Shown here: piece after piece, positions 40,935 to 49,016 of the stretch
How positions within the stretch are numbered: the stretch's first letter is position 1
How the letters are laid out: each line of letters begins with the position of its first letter
Source of the DNA: Enterococcus alishanensis
GTDB taxonomy: Bacteria; Bacillota; Bacilli; Lactobacillales; Enterococcaceae
DNA length: 64,000 nt
Direction of reading: 5' to 3'
Assembly (NCBI RefSeq): GCF_019218635.1
Contig: NZ_JAHUZB010000003.1
Span: 186,001-250,000 of the forward strand
Program-made: the position numbers and the translations under genes
The notes under the pieces: model-generated
Databases searched by the model: none
Told to the model about the DNA's origin: nothing
The model's input: the letters and a program-made list of their open reading frames with translations, nothing else

Positions 40935-41405
40935 CTAGTTGATTGATGATTGTTCTTTGATTTTTTTTTCGTAAAGGTACGTAATGACATCAGATCGAGG
41001 ATCTTTTTTTTCACCGACCTTATGGTAGCCAAGCGACTCATAAAAGCGATGTAACTGGAAGTTTTCGCTAACTGTTTCAAGGGTCCATTTTTTTACATGG
41101 GGATGGGCAGCTTCAAGAGCTGAAAGGATTTCTTTTCCGTATCCTTGGTGTTGATATTTTGGATCAATAAAGATAGTTGCTAATTCAGCTTTTTTACCTA
41201 AAACAATCACAAATACGCCACCAATTTCGTTACCATCAGCTAAAATAACTTTTCCAAAAAGTAAAGGTGGTTGGAAATTTTTCTTTTTCAAATGTAACAA
41301 TGGTGGATAGATACCATATTTTTCAAAGTCTGATTGAAATGCCCGTAAAGCCATTTCGTAAAGTTTGGGTACATCGGTTTTTTTCATTTTTCTGAAGGTT
41401 ATCAT
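40935..41405 (-). CDS. GNAT-family N-acetyltransferase
   Basis: A 156-residue GNAT protein: ITFRKMKKTDVPKLYEMALRAF at the start, LATIFIDPKYQHQGYGKEILSALEAAHP carrying the QxxGxG acetyl-CoA loop, and NFQLHRFYESLGYHKVGEKKD at the end. AAAGGGGC lies before the ATG. First of several acetyltransferase genes on this strand. Substrate not known. Confidence 0.85.
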   Translation of the reverse strand: MITFRKMKKTDVPKLYEMALRAFQSDFEKYGIYPPLLHLKKKNFQPPLLFGKVILADGNEIGGVFVIVLGKKAELATIFIDPKYQHQGYGKEILSALEAAHPHVKKWTLETVSENFQLHRFYESLGYHKVGEKKDPRSDVITYLYEKKIKEQSSIN

Positions 41406-41499
41406 AAGAAGAGCCCCTTTTTAATCGGTTGTTGAAACTATCGTAGCAGACAGTAAATTTTTTTCAACACTGATTTAGTCATCTAACGATAGTGTAAGT

Positions 41500-41637
41500 T
41501 TATTTTTCAGAAAAGATACCAGCAGCACCTAATGAAATACCAATTGCTAAACCAATAGCCAAATGATCAAATAAATATCCAAAGACTAATCCAAAGATGA
41601 TCCCTAAAGTTAACGAGTAATTTTCTTTCTTTTTCAT
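41500..41637 (-). CDS. Small glycine-rich membrane protein (45 residues)
   Basis: A short frame reads MKKKENYSLTLGIIFGLVFG, continuing with YLFDHLAIGLAIGISLGAAGIFSEK. Its ATG overlaps the stop codon of the gene upstream (TCAT on the plus strand, 41634-41637), a sign of translational coupling, and no other gene covers the region. The G-x3-G spacing is a glycine-zipper pattern, suggesting close packing of two short membrane helices. It may work with the immunity-like protein before it, for example as a membrane partner. Family not named. Confidence 0.65.
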   Translation of the reverse strand: MKKKENYSLTLGIIFGLVFGYLFDHLAIGLAIGISLGAAGIFSEK

Positions 41638-42164
41638 CTGTTTTCTTCACCCTTTTGTTGGGCCGTTTTTATTTGCTTTTGTCGTAATTTTAATACTTCA
41701 GTCTGATTGTCTGGAAAAAGTAGATTGAAAACTTTCACGCTATAGTCAGCGGATACGAGGGCATGGCCACGCATATGGGCGGTGGCAATTGCCTGTGCGA
41801 AAACTCTAGCAGCATATTTTTCAATCGGTGTTTTTGATTCTTTTGCAATCTGATTTGCTAGAAACCCAGCTTGCCGAAACTCGTAAGCTGAGATTTCTCC
41901 AGCTATTTTTTGCTGAAAGGCATCAATTGCCTGCTGAATTCGCGGATCACTGATTCGTGGCGCATTCAAATAAACTAAAAAAGGTTGTGCGTTTACTAAA
42001 GCCCACTCAGCAAGTTCCTTGTGGGAAAGTAATTCCAGTTGCCTTTCCAAATCTGCTCTTAATTCTGAATGGTCAAAGATTTTTATTTTTGGCTGACTAG
42101 GAAATTTTGCTTGTCCCATTAAGCTTTGTTCATGAAGGTTCCAAGAATAAATTTCAGGTTTCAT
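41634..42164 (-). CDS. Putative immunity protein (Imm-5-like family)
   Basis: A 176-residue all-helical protein. The stretch PRISDPRIQQAIDAFQQKIAGE, then EFRQAGFLANQIAKES, then YAARVFAQAIATAHMRGHALVSADYSVKVFNLLFP matches the family annotated as Imm-5-like putative immunity. That family was defined by its neighbours in toxin systems, so the assignment is by family and not by known function. No toxin gene is nearby. The gene sits in a coupled string: its ATG overlaps the stop of the GNAT gene upstream by one base, and its stop overlaps the small membrane gene. Confidence 0.7.
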   Translation of the reverse strand: MKPEIYSWNLHEQSLMGQAKFPSQPKIKIFDHSELRADLERQLELLSHKELAEWALVNAQPFLVYLNAPRISDPRIQQAIDAFQQKIAGEISAYEFRQAGFLANQIAKESKTPIEKYAARVFAQAIATAHMRGHALVSADYSVKVFNLLFPDNQTEVLKLRQKQIKTAQQKGEENR

Positions 42165-42670
42165 TAAACAATCTCTTTAGAAAAATCTCTTACCAAGTTA
42201 TACCAAACTTCATTTGCATGGGTGGATTCAGAAACACCTTCTACTTGATAGTGATTTTTTTGATAAAAAGGAATCAAATTCGCTAAACAAGTTAAGGTGA
42301 TACCAGCGCGTTTTTTTTCTTGTGAAATTTGCGCAAGACCTGTTAGCAAGCGACTCGCAATCCCAAAATTATAATACTCAGGGGCAACAGCTAAGCTAAG
42401 AATAGTTTGGAAGCCGCCTATTTCTGGATTGGGGATCGTTTTTTCAAATAGTTCATCAGTTAAATATCTTTCTGAAACAACTGGACCAACGACATAGCCC
42501 AAAATTGCCTGTTCTGGGTTAATAGCCACTAGAAAACTGTCAGGAATTTGCTGAATTCTTTCTAGCATAGCTTTTTCTGAAGCCGCTTCAGCTGGAGAAA
42601 AACCACTTCTTTCAATGGTCATAATCCGATCTAAATCTTTTTCAGTTGGTTGTCTAAAATCAATTTGCAT
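42164..42670 (-). CDS. GNAT-family N-acetyltransferase (arylalkylamine-type)
   Basis: A 168-residue acetyltransferase. IDFRQPTEKDLDRIMTIERSGFSPAEAAS at the start is the pattern of bacterial AANAT-like proteins, LSLAVAPEYYNFGIASRLLTGLAQ holds the CoA loop, and IPFYQKNHYQVEGVSES closes it. Such enzymes acetylate small amines. It is coupled with the Imm-5-like gene downstream and begins 8 bp after the acetyltransferase gene upstream. Confidence 0.82.
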   Translation of the reverse strand: MQIDFRQPTEKDLDRIMTIERSGFSPAEAASEKAMLERIQQIPDSFLVAINPEQAILGYVVGPVVSERYLTDELFEKTIPNPEIGGFQTILSLAVAPEYYNFGIASRLLTGLAQISQEKKRAGITLTCLANLIPFYQKNHYQVEGVSESTHANEVWYNLVRDFSKEIV

Positions 42671-42678
42671 CTGCTCAC

Positions 42679-43212
42679 CTAGTTTTCAATCTTTTTTATA
42701 ATTTTGGCTGGATTACCAGCAACCACTACATTTTCTGGTACGTCTTTAATTACCACTGAACCAGCTGCTACGATGGAATTATCGCCAATTGTTACACCAC
42801 CTAAAATGGTTACACTTCCGCCAATCCATACGCGATTACCAATTTTGATTGGTTCGGCATAACCAGATAAGTTGCGGTCTACCGGATTGAGTTGATGGCC
42901 AGTTGCATAAAGTCCAACATTTGGTCCAATCATACAATCATCACCGATAATGACTTGCGCCATATCTAAAATAGTAAAATTAAATCCCGCATAAAAACGT
43001 TCTCCAACGGAAATATTACTTCCTAAATCACAATTAAAATTGGTTTCAATCACCGGTAACTCACCGCAAGAATGAAACAACTCTTTCAAAATCTCTCGCT
43101 TTTTTATTATTTCGCGGTTGGTCAACTGATTAAAGGTTTTTAGTTTTTCCTGTAAATCGATACTGTCAGTTGAAAAATTGTGCAGGTCACGTTGGTAAAA
43201 TGAACGGGTCAT
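42679..43212 (-). CDS. Sugar O-acetyltransferase, left-handed beta-helix (maltose/galactoside acetyltransferase-like)
   Basis: A 177-residue LbH acetyltransferase. Hexapeptide repeats run through the second half (IGNRVWIGGSVTILGGVTIGDNSIVAAGSVV). YATGHQLNPVDRNLSGYAEPIKIG contains the catalytic His, as in Maa/LacA. FETNFNCDLGSNISVGERFYAGFNFTILD-type residues mark the substrate side. Slightly shorter than Maa/LacA (about 185-200) with a short N-terminal mac domain. It probably O-acetylates sugars at C6. First gene of the coupled string running down to 41500. Confidence 0.85.
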   Translation of the reverse strand: MTRSFYQRDLHNFSTDSIDLQEKLKTFNQLTNREIIKKREILKELFHSCGELPVIETNFNCDLGSNISVGERFYAGFNFTILDMAQVIIGDDCMIGPNVGLYATGHQLNPVDRNLSGYAEPIKIGNRVWIGGSVTILGGVTIGDNSIVAAGSVVIKDVPENVVVAGNPAKIIKKIEN

Positions 43213-43236
43213 TTTTTTCCTCCTGAAGATTTCTGG

Positions 43237-43410
43237 TTATTTATTTTCACTTGGTTTCAATAATGGGGTTAAAGCAACGCTAGATCCACTAGCGGTAATG
43301 ACGGTTGTTTGTAGATATTGCTGTCCAGTTGTTAAATCTGTAATGACGGCTAGTTCTTGTTTTCCCTTTGCGTAAACTTGTTCGATAGTAAAATTTTTTG
43401 AATCAGTCAT
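43237..43410 (-). CDS. Small soluble protein (57 residues), unknown
   Basis: A short frame with a strong ribosome site (GGAGGAAAAAAT) before the ATG. It reads MTDSKNFTIEQVYAKGKQ, then ELAVITDLTTGQQYLQTTVI, then TASGSSVALTPLLKPSENK. It has predicted beta strands and no membrane segment or Cys. No overlapping gene exists here, and spacing to its neighbours is normal for an operon. I do not recognise the family; the pattern resembles small DUF-type proteins with one beta-sheet. Confidence 0.65.
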   Translation of the reverse strand: MTDSKNFTIEQVYAKGKQELAVITDLTTGQQYLQTTVITASGSSVALTPLLKPSENK

Positions 43411-43431
43411 ATTTTTTCCTCCTAATATAAA

Positions 43432-43767
43432 TTAATTTAATTTGTGATTCACATAAAAAAATTGAAAAATTAATAGTAATGTTAAACTTAATAAGATCAA
43501 CCATAAGACTAGAACATTATTGAAATGAAGTAAAAAGAGTAAGACCAGTGTTAAAATCAATTGCAATAACCCTAAGACCAACGAAGATCGTTTCACTGCT
43601 AATTGTGCTTGTTGCCAATTTTTTGAATTTTTGACGGATTTTGTAGAACGAAATCCCTGAAGCGATTGAATACGATAGTGATCATTTTTAGCTAAATAAC
43701 TAGATTGAATGGGTAAGATAATTAAAAAAATAATTGTTGGAAAAAAGGTAAAGAAGGTTAACAACAT
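43432..43767 (-). CDS. SdpI-like membrane protein
   Basis: A 111-residue protein with three or four hydrophobic segments. Between segments 1 and 2 it reads YRIQSLQGFRSTKSVKNSKNWQQAQ, matching the SdpI-domain signature G-[FY]-R-[TS]-x-x-[ST]-x-x-[NS]-x-x-[NT]-W. Stand-alone SdpI domains of this length are common in Firmicutes. SdpI in Bacillus is the immunity protein and signal relay for the SDP killing peptide; no SdpC or SdpR gene is seen here, so its job is unknown. Confidence 0.7.
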   Translation of the reverse strand: MLLTFFTFFPTIIFLIILPIQSSYLAKNDHYRIQSLQGFRSTKSVKNSKNWQQAQLAVKRSSLVLGLLQLILTLVLLFLLHFNNVLVLWLILLSLTLLLIFQFFYVNHKLN

Positions 43768-43779
43768 GCTTGATTCTCC

Positions 43780-43986
43780 TTAAGTGAAGACATTAAAAGC
43801 AATTAAACCAGCTAAAAGAAGCAAAACTACGACTATTAAAAGATAAAAACTACCATTTTTACTATTTTTTTCAACCGCAAAAGCCTTTATTGAAGCATAA
43901 ATAAAGCTGATTAAAGCAATTAAATAAGCTAAATGAAGAAAAATAAAAATATAGATACTTCTAAAAATTAAATGGTATGCCACCAT
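43780..43986 (-). CDS. Small membrane protein, two predicted segments
   Basis: A 68-residue protein with two hydrophobic segments (SIYIFIFLHLAYLIALISFIY and FYLLIVVVLLLLAGLIAF) and a Lys/Asn-rich loop. AAGAGGTG lies before the ATG, and it is followed 12 bp later by the SdpI-like gene, so the two are probably co-transcribed. No family recognised. Confidence 0.6.
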   Translation of the reverse strand: MVAYHLIFRSIYIFIFLHLAYLIALISFIYASIKAFAVEKNSKNGSFYLLIVVVLLLLAGLIAFNVFT

Positions 43987-44057
43987 GAATTACACCTCTT
44001 GTAAAAAAATATGGGTTCTCTTCTTAGTATAGCATTTATTTTTATTATTTTTACCAA

Positions 44058-44095
44058 TAAAAAAACTGCTCTTCTGCTAAAAGCAGAGGAGCTGT
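44058..44095 (-). terminator. Terminator after mgsA (minus strand)
   Basis: Read on the minus strand, CAGCTCCTCTGC pairs with GCAGAAGAGCAG around a TTTTA loop and is followed by seven T residues. Confidence 0.9.
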
Positions 44096-44100
44096 ATTGG

Positions 44101-44529
44101 TTATAAATCAAAACTAATACTTTTTTTAGGTGCATCGTCAATAATTTGGCGAAAATCTAGTAGGCCCTCAGCTAATCCACGAATCAAAATCTCAGCAGTG
44201 CCTAAATTTGTTGCCAATGGAACATTGTAAACATCACTTAATCGAATTAATGCATTAACATCCGGTTCATGAGGTTGAGAAGAGAGTGGATCTCTCAGGA
44301 AAATTACCAAATCTAACTCATCTTCGGAAATTAAAGCGCCAATTTGCTGATCACCGCCAAGAGGGCCAGATTTGAAGCGGTGAACCTTTAGTCCAGTCGC
44401 TTCACTAATTCTTTGACCAGTCGTACCAGTAGCGAATAATTCATGATTTTTCAATAATGGTTGATAAGCGGTAACTAATTGAACCATCAAATCTTTTTTT
44501 CGATCATGAGCGATAAAAGCTATTTTCAT
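44101..44529 (-). CDS. mgsA: Methylglyoxal synthase
   Basis: A 142-residue protein of normal family length. It turns dihydroxyacetone phosphate into methylglyoxal and phosphate, a bypass when sugar phosphates build up. Conserved features: AFIAHDRKK at the start, [11 protein letters not shown] (phosphate loop), [13 protein letters not shown] with catalytic Asp60, and [15 protein letters not shown] with Asp80 and His87. Start chosen at ATG 44529, with AAGGAG correctly spaced; a GTG at 44538 would be too close. The ribosome site overlaps the stop of the M24-type gene upstream, so the two are coupled. Confidence 0.95.
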   Translation of the reverse strand: MKIAFIAHDRKKDLMVQLVTAYQPLLKNHELFATGTTGQRISEATGLKVHRFKSGPLGGDQQIGALISEDELDLVIFLRDPLSSQPHEPDVNALIRLSDVYNVPLATNLGTAEILIRGLAEGLLDFRQIIDDAPKKSISFDL

Positions 44530-44534
44530 TTGGC

Positions 44535-45908
44535 TCACTCCTTATTATAAAATGCTAATTCTTGATTTAACAAAAATGGACGATAATAAGCAACAGTATC
44601 ACTCATCGGTAAAATTTCAGGTGCTAACTCAATATTCAACGACTCTGCCAAGTAATCACGGCGACGAGTAAAATCAGCCCAAACTTTCGGATAATCCCGC
44701 TTAATTTCTTCTCGCAAAGCTTCATCCGCTAAACAAATCCCATCTTCACAGCCAACGCCAGCATAACCAGCAACTTTAGGAATGAGATCAATTTGTAATA
44801 ACTGCCCACTTTGTAAAACAGCGCTAGAATTTTTGGCAAATGGTGAAGACAACCATTCTTCATCGGCAATAAAATGACCAGGATTTAGTTCCCAGTGGTA
44901 ATCTTTTTGTGGTAAAACTTTATCGATTTCAGTAAATAAAGTAGCGCCAGTTAAACCAAGCTTGACTGTTTTCAGCCAAGTAACCAAGGCTTGGTAATAG
45001 GGATAAGCCACTTTTTCTAGATAATCTTGTTGCTTTTCTGGTAAGTCATTAACATTATTTGCGACAAATGCTGCACGAGAAGACAAACCACCTTTGTAAC
45101 TTGTGGTTAATGAAAAAGTATCTCCCAGCTTGGTTTGCTTATTGCGAGGATAAAGTGTCGCGTGACTGAAACGTTCACCAGTGGCGCAAATCGTTGTTAC
45201 ATTATGTTGTTGTCCAAAAGCCGATAAACTTGTTGCAATCGCCAGCTCGGTTTTATTTAATTCAATTTGATTTAAGGTTTCTAATAAACAATTACCTGCT
45301 AAACTCGCACCAAAACTATAATGAGCGATTTCGTTGGCATTGTTCGTAACGCGCAGACCATCTATTGGTGATAATAATAAATCAGCCACATTTTCCACGG
45401 AGGTAATGCTTTGTAAAGCTTGCAAGATATAGTGGGGTAAATCAAATAATTGACGGTTGTCTTCAATAGAAGAAGTAAACATTTTCCAACCAATTACGCC
45501 GACTTTAGTTAAATTGTTTAAGCCTGCTTCCGCAAAATAGCTACTCAAGGGGGCATCGCCTAACATCGGTTGATTTGGTAAAGAGAAGAATGGAACATGA
45601 ATTACTTGATTTTCCAGTCGCGCGACTTTACCCATCTTAGTATTTTCATTACCTAATAGTAAAAATGCTTTTCCATCTTGATGAAGTACCAAACAGGCTT
45701 CTTCAAAACGAGGAATAAAACCAGTAAAGTATTCAAAGTTAGCACCATGTTCACGATCGGCATAAATTACGACTGCATCCAATTGTGCGGCTTTCATTTT
45801 AGTTAAAAAAATCTGTCTCCGTTGGTTTAATGTTTCATCGGTTAAGTCGATCGGTGCAAGGTCTTCACTTCGTTGAGGTGAAGTTATTTTTTTTGTTTGA
45901 ATTGTCAT
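44535..45908 (-). CDS. M24-fold protein (Xaa-Pro aminopeptidase-like), incomplete metal site
   Basis: A 457-residue two-domain protein. A creatinase-type N-terminal domain ([35 protein letters not shown], about 28-160) is followed by a pita-bread M24 domain. [10 protein letters not shown] keeps the His and its Pro-Gly-His turn, and [12 protein letters not shown] keeps the last Glu. The first two Asp ligands, normally in GDxxxxDxG...D, are missing: the segment reads [16 protein letters not shown]. It may therefore not bind two metals and may not be a peptidase. Coupled with mgsA downstream, an unusual pairing. Confidence 0.75.
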   Translation of the reverse strand: MTIQTKKITSPQRSEDLAPIDLTDETLNQRRQIFLTKMKAAQLDAVVIYADREHGANFEYFTGFIPRFEEACLVLHQDGKAFLLLGNENTKMGKVARLENQVIHVPFFSLPNQPMLGDAPLSSYFAEAGLNNLTKVGVIGWKMFTSSIEDNRQLFDLPHYILQALQSITSVENVADLLLSPIDGLRVTNNANEIAHYSFGASLAGNCLLETLNQIELNKTELAIATSLSAFGQQHNVTTICATGERFSHATLYPRNKQTKLGDTFSLTTSYKGGLSSRAAFVANNVNDLPEKQQDYLEKVAYPYYQALVTWLKTVKLGLTGATLFTEIDKVLPQKDYHWELNPGHFIADEEWLSSPFAKNSSAVLQSGQLLQIDLIPKVAGYAGVGCEDGICLADEALREEIKRDYPKVWADFTRRRDYLAESLNIELAPEILPMSDTVAYYRPFLLNQELAFYNKE

Positions 45909-46062
45909 AAGAACTCCTTTATAGCTTTTCTAAAATGATAGCATAAAAAGGATTTTGATGGGACATTGATTTATTGAAAAATCAGACTATTTATATTCCA
46001 TCAAAAATATTATTTTTTTAGAAAAAAACGATAGAAAAAACACGAACGTTTAATTATGTAAG

Positions 46063-46097
46063 GAGAAAGCCTAAGTTAACAAGCTTTCTCTTTTTTT
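46063..46097 (+). terminator. Orphan terminator-like hairpin upstream of exopolysaccharide genes
   Basis: GAGAAAGC (46063-46070) pairs with GCTTTCTC (46083-46090), followed by seven T residues. No plus-strand gene precedes it: the neighbour is transcribed the other way and starts at 45908. It could end a small RNA or attenuate a long leader. Confidence 0.65.
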
Positions 46098-46406
46098 GAA
46101 TCATTTTCAATCAGTGAATTATTTTGCTTGTGAAAAATGTATTAGTGAAAAATAGATCATTTTGAAAACGTAACACTTTCTTGTTAAAGAAACCATTTTT
46201 TCTTAGAAGAAGTCAATAATAGCTTGTTTTTCATCAAAAATATCTAGCTATTTTTTCAAATAAGCATACGAGATTTTCATTTATAAAAAGATAATTTCCA
46301 TTAAAGATGAATGAATAATTACTTGTGAACATTAAATATTTTTAGTAAAAAAAATAAAAAACATTATTATATAGGCATTTAAACGTAATAATTTTTATAA
46401 TTTTTG

Positions 46407-46426
46407 ATTGCGATAAAAATCACAAT
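46407..46426. promoter_or_regulatory. Inverted repeat next to a -10 box, possible operator of exopolysaccharide operon
   Basis: ATTGCGAT-AAAA-ATCACAAT, 7 of 8 bp paired, 5 bp after TATAAT (46396-46401), at the expected start of transcription. Confidence 0.45.
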
Positions 46427-46537
46427 GAAATTCATTATTTTTGTTTCTGAAAATCGCAAGAAAGAATGCTTGGCAGATTCTCATTTTCTGATTATATTAA
46501 TTTCACTTTTAACGAGGAAATAGAGAGGAAGTATGGC

Positions 46538-47131
46538 ATGGAAGAAACAATGAATTTAAGTCAGCTTTTTAAACAGTTTAGAAAAGGCATCGGCTGGTTT
46601 GTCGGACTGACTATTGGAGGAGCATTAATCGGTGGCATTATCGCTTACCTGATTTTAACCCCGCAATATACAAGTCAAAGTCAATTAATAGTAAAAATAT
46701 CTGATACAAATAATAGCGGAAAAATAAGTGCAGGTTTAGCAATGATTAATACCTATAAGGATTTTGTTACTAGCGATGTAGTAGTGAAAGAAGTTAAACA
46801 GGAATTATCCGAAAATGAAAATCTTCAGCTCTCAAAAAAAGCAATAAAAAATAGTCTTGAGGTTAATCAAAGTCCCAGTTCACAAATGTTTACGATTGAA
46901 GCGACTGCGACTGATAAAAAAGAAGCGGCAAAAATTGCAAACACAACAGTTGCTGTTTTTAAAACGAAAATTCGTGATGTTTTAGAAGTAAAAGATATTA
47001 AAACAGTCTCAAAAGCAACGCCCGCAAATCAAGCATCGTTTCCTAATCACTTGTTAATTGTTGGAATGGCTACATTGTTGGGCTTATTACTAGGATTTAT
47101 AGTTGCTGCATTTAAGGGTAAGAAAGATTAA
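46538..47131 (+). CDS. Polysaccharide chain-length/export regulator (Wzz, CpsC/YveK type)
   Basis: A 197-residue polysaccharide co-polymerase. First membrane segment at about residues 20-45 (GWFVGLTIGGALIGGIIAYLIL), extracellular loop with TPQYTSQSQLIVKISD, and second membrane segment near the end (LLIVGMATLLGLLLGFIVAAF). Start chosen at ATG 46538, behind GAGGAAG; the longer frame upstream has no ribosome site and looks non-coding. Typical partners are a BY-kinase (CpsD) and phosphatase (CpsB); none is present, so control of chain length must run without local tyrosine phosphorylation. First gene of an eight-gene cluster on one strand. Confidence 0.88.
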   Translation: MEETMNLSQLFKQFRKGIGWFVGLTIGGALIGGIIAYLILTPQYTSQSQLIVKISDTNNSGKISAGLAMINTYKDFVTSDVVVKEVKQELSENENLQLSKKAIKNSLEVNQSPSSQMFTIEATATDKKEAAKIANTTVAVFKTKIRDVLEVKDIKTVSKATPANQASFPNHLLIVGMATLLGLLLGFIVAAFKGKKD

Positions 47132-47147
47132 TCAGGGGTGATTTGAT

Positions 47148-47822
47148 ATGGAAAAATCAATTAAATTAGTGGTTGAAAATCATCAATTACTGAATCGATT
47201 GCTTTACAAAAACCGACCTATTTATGGTTTCTTTAAAAGATCAATGGATATTGTTGGAGCCAGTATCGGCTTAGTCTTATTGTCGCCATTATTCATTATT
47301 ATTGCATTGCTGATTACCCATGAAGATGCAAAGGGATCCATTTTCTTTGTTCAAAAAAGAGTTGGCAAGGATGGCAAAGTTTTTTGGATGTATAAGTTTC
47401 GCTCTATGTGTGTAGATGCTGAAAGTCAGTTGACTGCTTTGTTAGATCAAAATGAAATTGCTGGCAAAATGTTCAAAATGAAAAAAGATCCCAGAATCAC
47501 AAAAATTGGTCGTTTTATTCGTAAAACCAGTATCGATGAATTACCTCAGCTTTTTAATGTATTAAAAGGTGAGATGAGTTTGATTGGTCCACGACCACCT
47601 TTGGAAAATGAAGTGGACGATTATTCCAGTCAAGATGCCAAACGTTTGTTAGTTAAACCAGGCTGCTCAGGCTTATGGCAAGTTAGCGGTCGAAATCAAT
47701 TAAGTTTTGAAGAAATGGTTGCATTAGATGTTCGCTATATCCAAACCCGGAATCTAATATTTGATATTTTAATAATCGTCAAAACGATTTGGGTAATGAT
47801 TAAACCAAACGGCGCATATTAA
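47148..47822 (+). CDS. Priming sugar transferase (undecaprenyl-phosphate glycosyl-1-phosphate transferase)
   Basis: A 224-residue bacterial sugar transferase (PF02397 type). One membrane helix (about 31-55) is preceded by the KRSMDIVGA motif. The catalytic core holds FVQKRVGKDGKVFWMYKFRSM, then KIGRFIRKTSIDELPQLFNVLKGEMSLIGPRPP, with the conserved Asp-Glu pair and Arg-Pro. KPGCSGLWQVSGRN follows. It puts the first sugar phosphate onto the lipid carrier on the inner side of the membrane and so starts the repeat unit. The sugar (glucose, galactose or GlcNAc) is not decided by sequence. Confidence 0.93.
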   Translation: MEKSIKLVVENHQLLNRLLYKNRPIYGFFKRSMDIVGASIGLVLLSPLFIIIALLITHEDAKGSIFFVQKRVGKDGKVFWMYKFRSMCVDAESQLTALLDQNEIAGKMFKMKKDPRITKIGRFIRKTSIDELPQLFNVLKGEMSLIGPRPPLENEVDDYSSQDAKRLLVKPGCSGLWQVSGRNQLSFEEMVALDVRYIQTRNLIFDILIIVKTIWVMIKPNGAY

Positions 47823-47834
47823 GAAGGAAAAACA

Positions 47835-49016
47835 ATGAAAGAAAAACATATATATATCATCGGTTCGAAAGGGATTCCTGCAAAATATGGTGGATTTGAA
47901 ACTTTCGTAGAAAAATTAACAGCCAATCGTTTAAATAATCAATTAACCTATCATGTAGCTTGTACGAAAGAGAACTCTTTAAAATCGGGCATTCAAGAAA
48001 AGACTTTTGTTTATCAATCAGCCCAATGTTTTACGATTGATGTCCCTGATATTGGGCCAGCTAAAGCAATCTATTACGATATTGCAGCTTTAAATTACGC
48101 AATTCAAGAAGCCGAAAAAGAAAATTATCAACAACCAATCTTTTACGTTTTGGCTTGCCGGATTGGTCCATTTATTCAAGGATTTAAAAAGAAAATTGAA
48201 AAAATCGGAGGACAATTATTTTTGAATCCCGATGGTCATGAATGGTTACGGGCAAAGTGGTCTTATCCTGTCCGCCGTTACTGGAAACTTTCAGAACGGT
48301 TAATGGTGAAACATGCAGATTTAATTATTTGCGATAGTCAAACGATTGAGCAATATATTCAAAAAAGTTACGCCAAATATCAACCTAAAACCACTTATAT
48401 TGCCTACGGTAGTGACATTCCCCAACACTACTTAACTGCAACTGAGCCGAAAGTTCGTAAGTGGTTTTCTGACAATCATATTCGCGAAAAAGAGTATTAT
48501 TTGATTGTCGGTCGTTTTGTACCAGAAAACAATTACCGCGCAATGATTGAGCAATTCATGAAATCCACTAGCCAAAAGGATTTAGTGATTATCACTAATG
48601 TCGAACACAATAAATTGTATCAGCAATTATTAAAACAAACTGATTTTACTAAAGATGCGCGGATTAAATTTGTTGGGACGGTCTATGATCAAGAATTATT
48701 AAATTATATTCGGGTAGCAGCATATGCGTATCTCCATGGACACGAGGTTGGCGGTACCAATCCTTCATTATTAGAGGCACTTGCTACCACACAATTAAAC
48801 TTGTTATTGGATGTCGGCTTTAATTACGAAGTTGGCGAACAAGCAGGTGTTTATTGGCAAAAAAATAATTTAGCAGAAGTAATTACCACGGTTGAGAAAT
48901 ATTCCCCCCAAAAGATTTCTCAATTGAAGGAGCAAGCTGTCAGACGAATTAGGCAGGATTTTAGCTGGCAGAAGATTAATCAACAATACGAAAGCTGTTT
49001 TAATGAAGGTGTTTAA
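47835..49016 (+). CDS. Glycosyltransferase with DUF1972 N-terminus (Cps2T/rhamnosyltransferase-like)
   Basis: A 393-residue GT-B fold protein. The start IYIIGSKGIPAKYGGFETFVEKL is the DUF1972 signature found in Cps2T-type beta-1,4-rhamnosyltransferases and relatives. The C-terminal half carries the GT4 donor site (YYLIVGRFVPENNYRAMIEQF, HGHEVGGTNPSLLEALA with the EX7E-like Glu). In pneumococcus the relative adds the second sugar, so it probably acts right after the priming transferase. The next gene starts immediately at its stop codon. Confidence 0.9.
   Translation: MKEKHIYIIGSKGIPAKYGGFETFVEKLTANRLNNQLTYHVACTKENSLKSGIQEKTFVYQSAQCFTIDVPDIGPAKAIYYDIAALNYAIQEAEKENYQQPIFYVLACRIGPFIQGFKKKIEKIGGQLFLNPDGHEWLRAKWSYPVRRYWKLSERLMVKHADLIICDSQTIEQYIQKSYAKYQPKTTYIAYGSDIPQHYLTATEPKVRKWFSDNHIREKEYYLIVGRFVPENNYRAMIEQFMKSTSQKDLVIITNVEHNKLYQQLLKQTDFTKDARIKFVGTVYDQELLNYIRVAAYAYLHGHEVGGTNPSLLEALATTQLNLLLDVGFNYEVGEQAGVYWQKNNLAEVITTVEKYSPQKISQLKEQAVRRIRQDFSWQKINQQYESCFNEGV

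Larger units (their letters stand above)
45909..46537 (+). promoter_or_regulatory. Long leader/regulatory region of the exopolysaccharide operon
   Basis: About 630 bp of very AT-rich DNA without a gene. It holds a terminator-like hairpin on the plus strand (46063-46097), a weaker stem AATAGCT/AGCTATT at 46218-46252 followed by a T run, a TATAAT at 46396-46401, and an inverted repeat at 46407-46426. GAGGAAG at 46525 is the ribosome site of the first gene. Transcription may start far upstream and pass through attenuator-like hairpins, or start near 46408. Confidence 0.45.
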
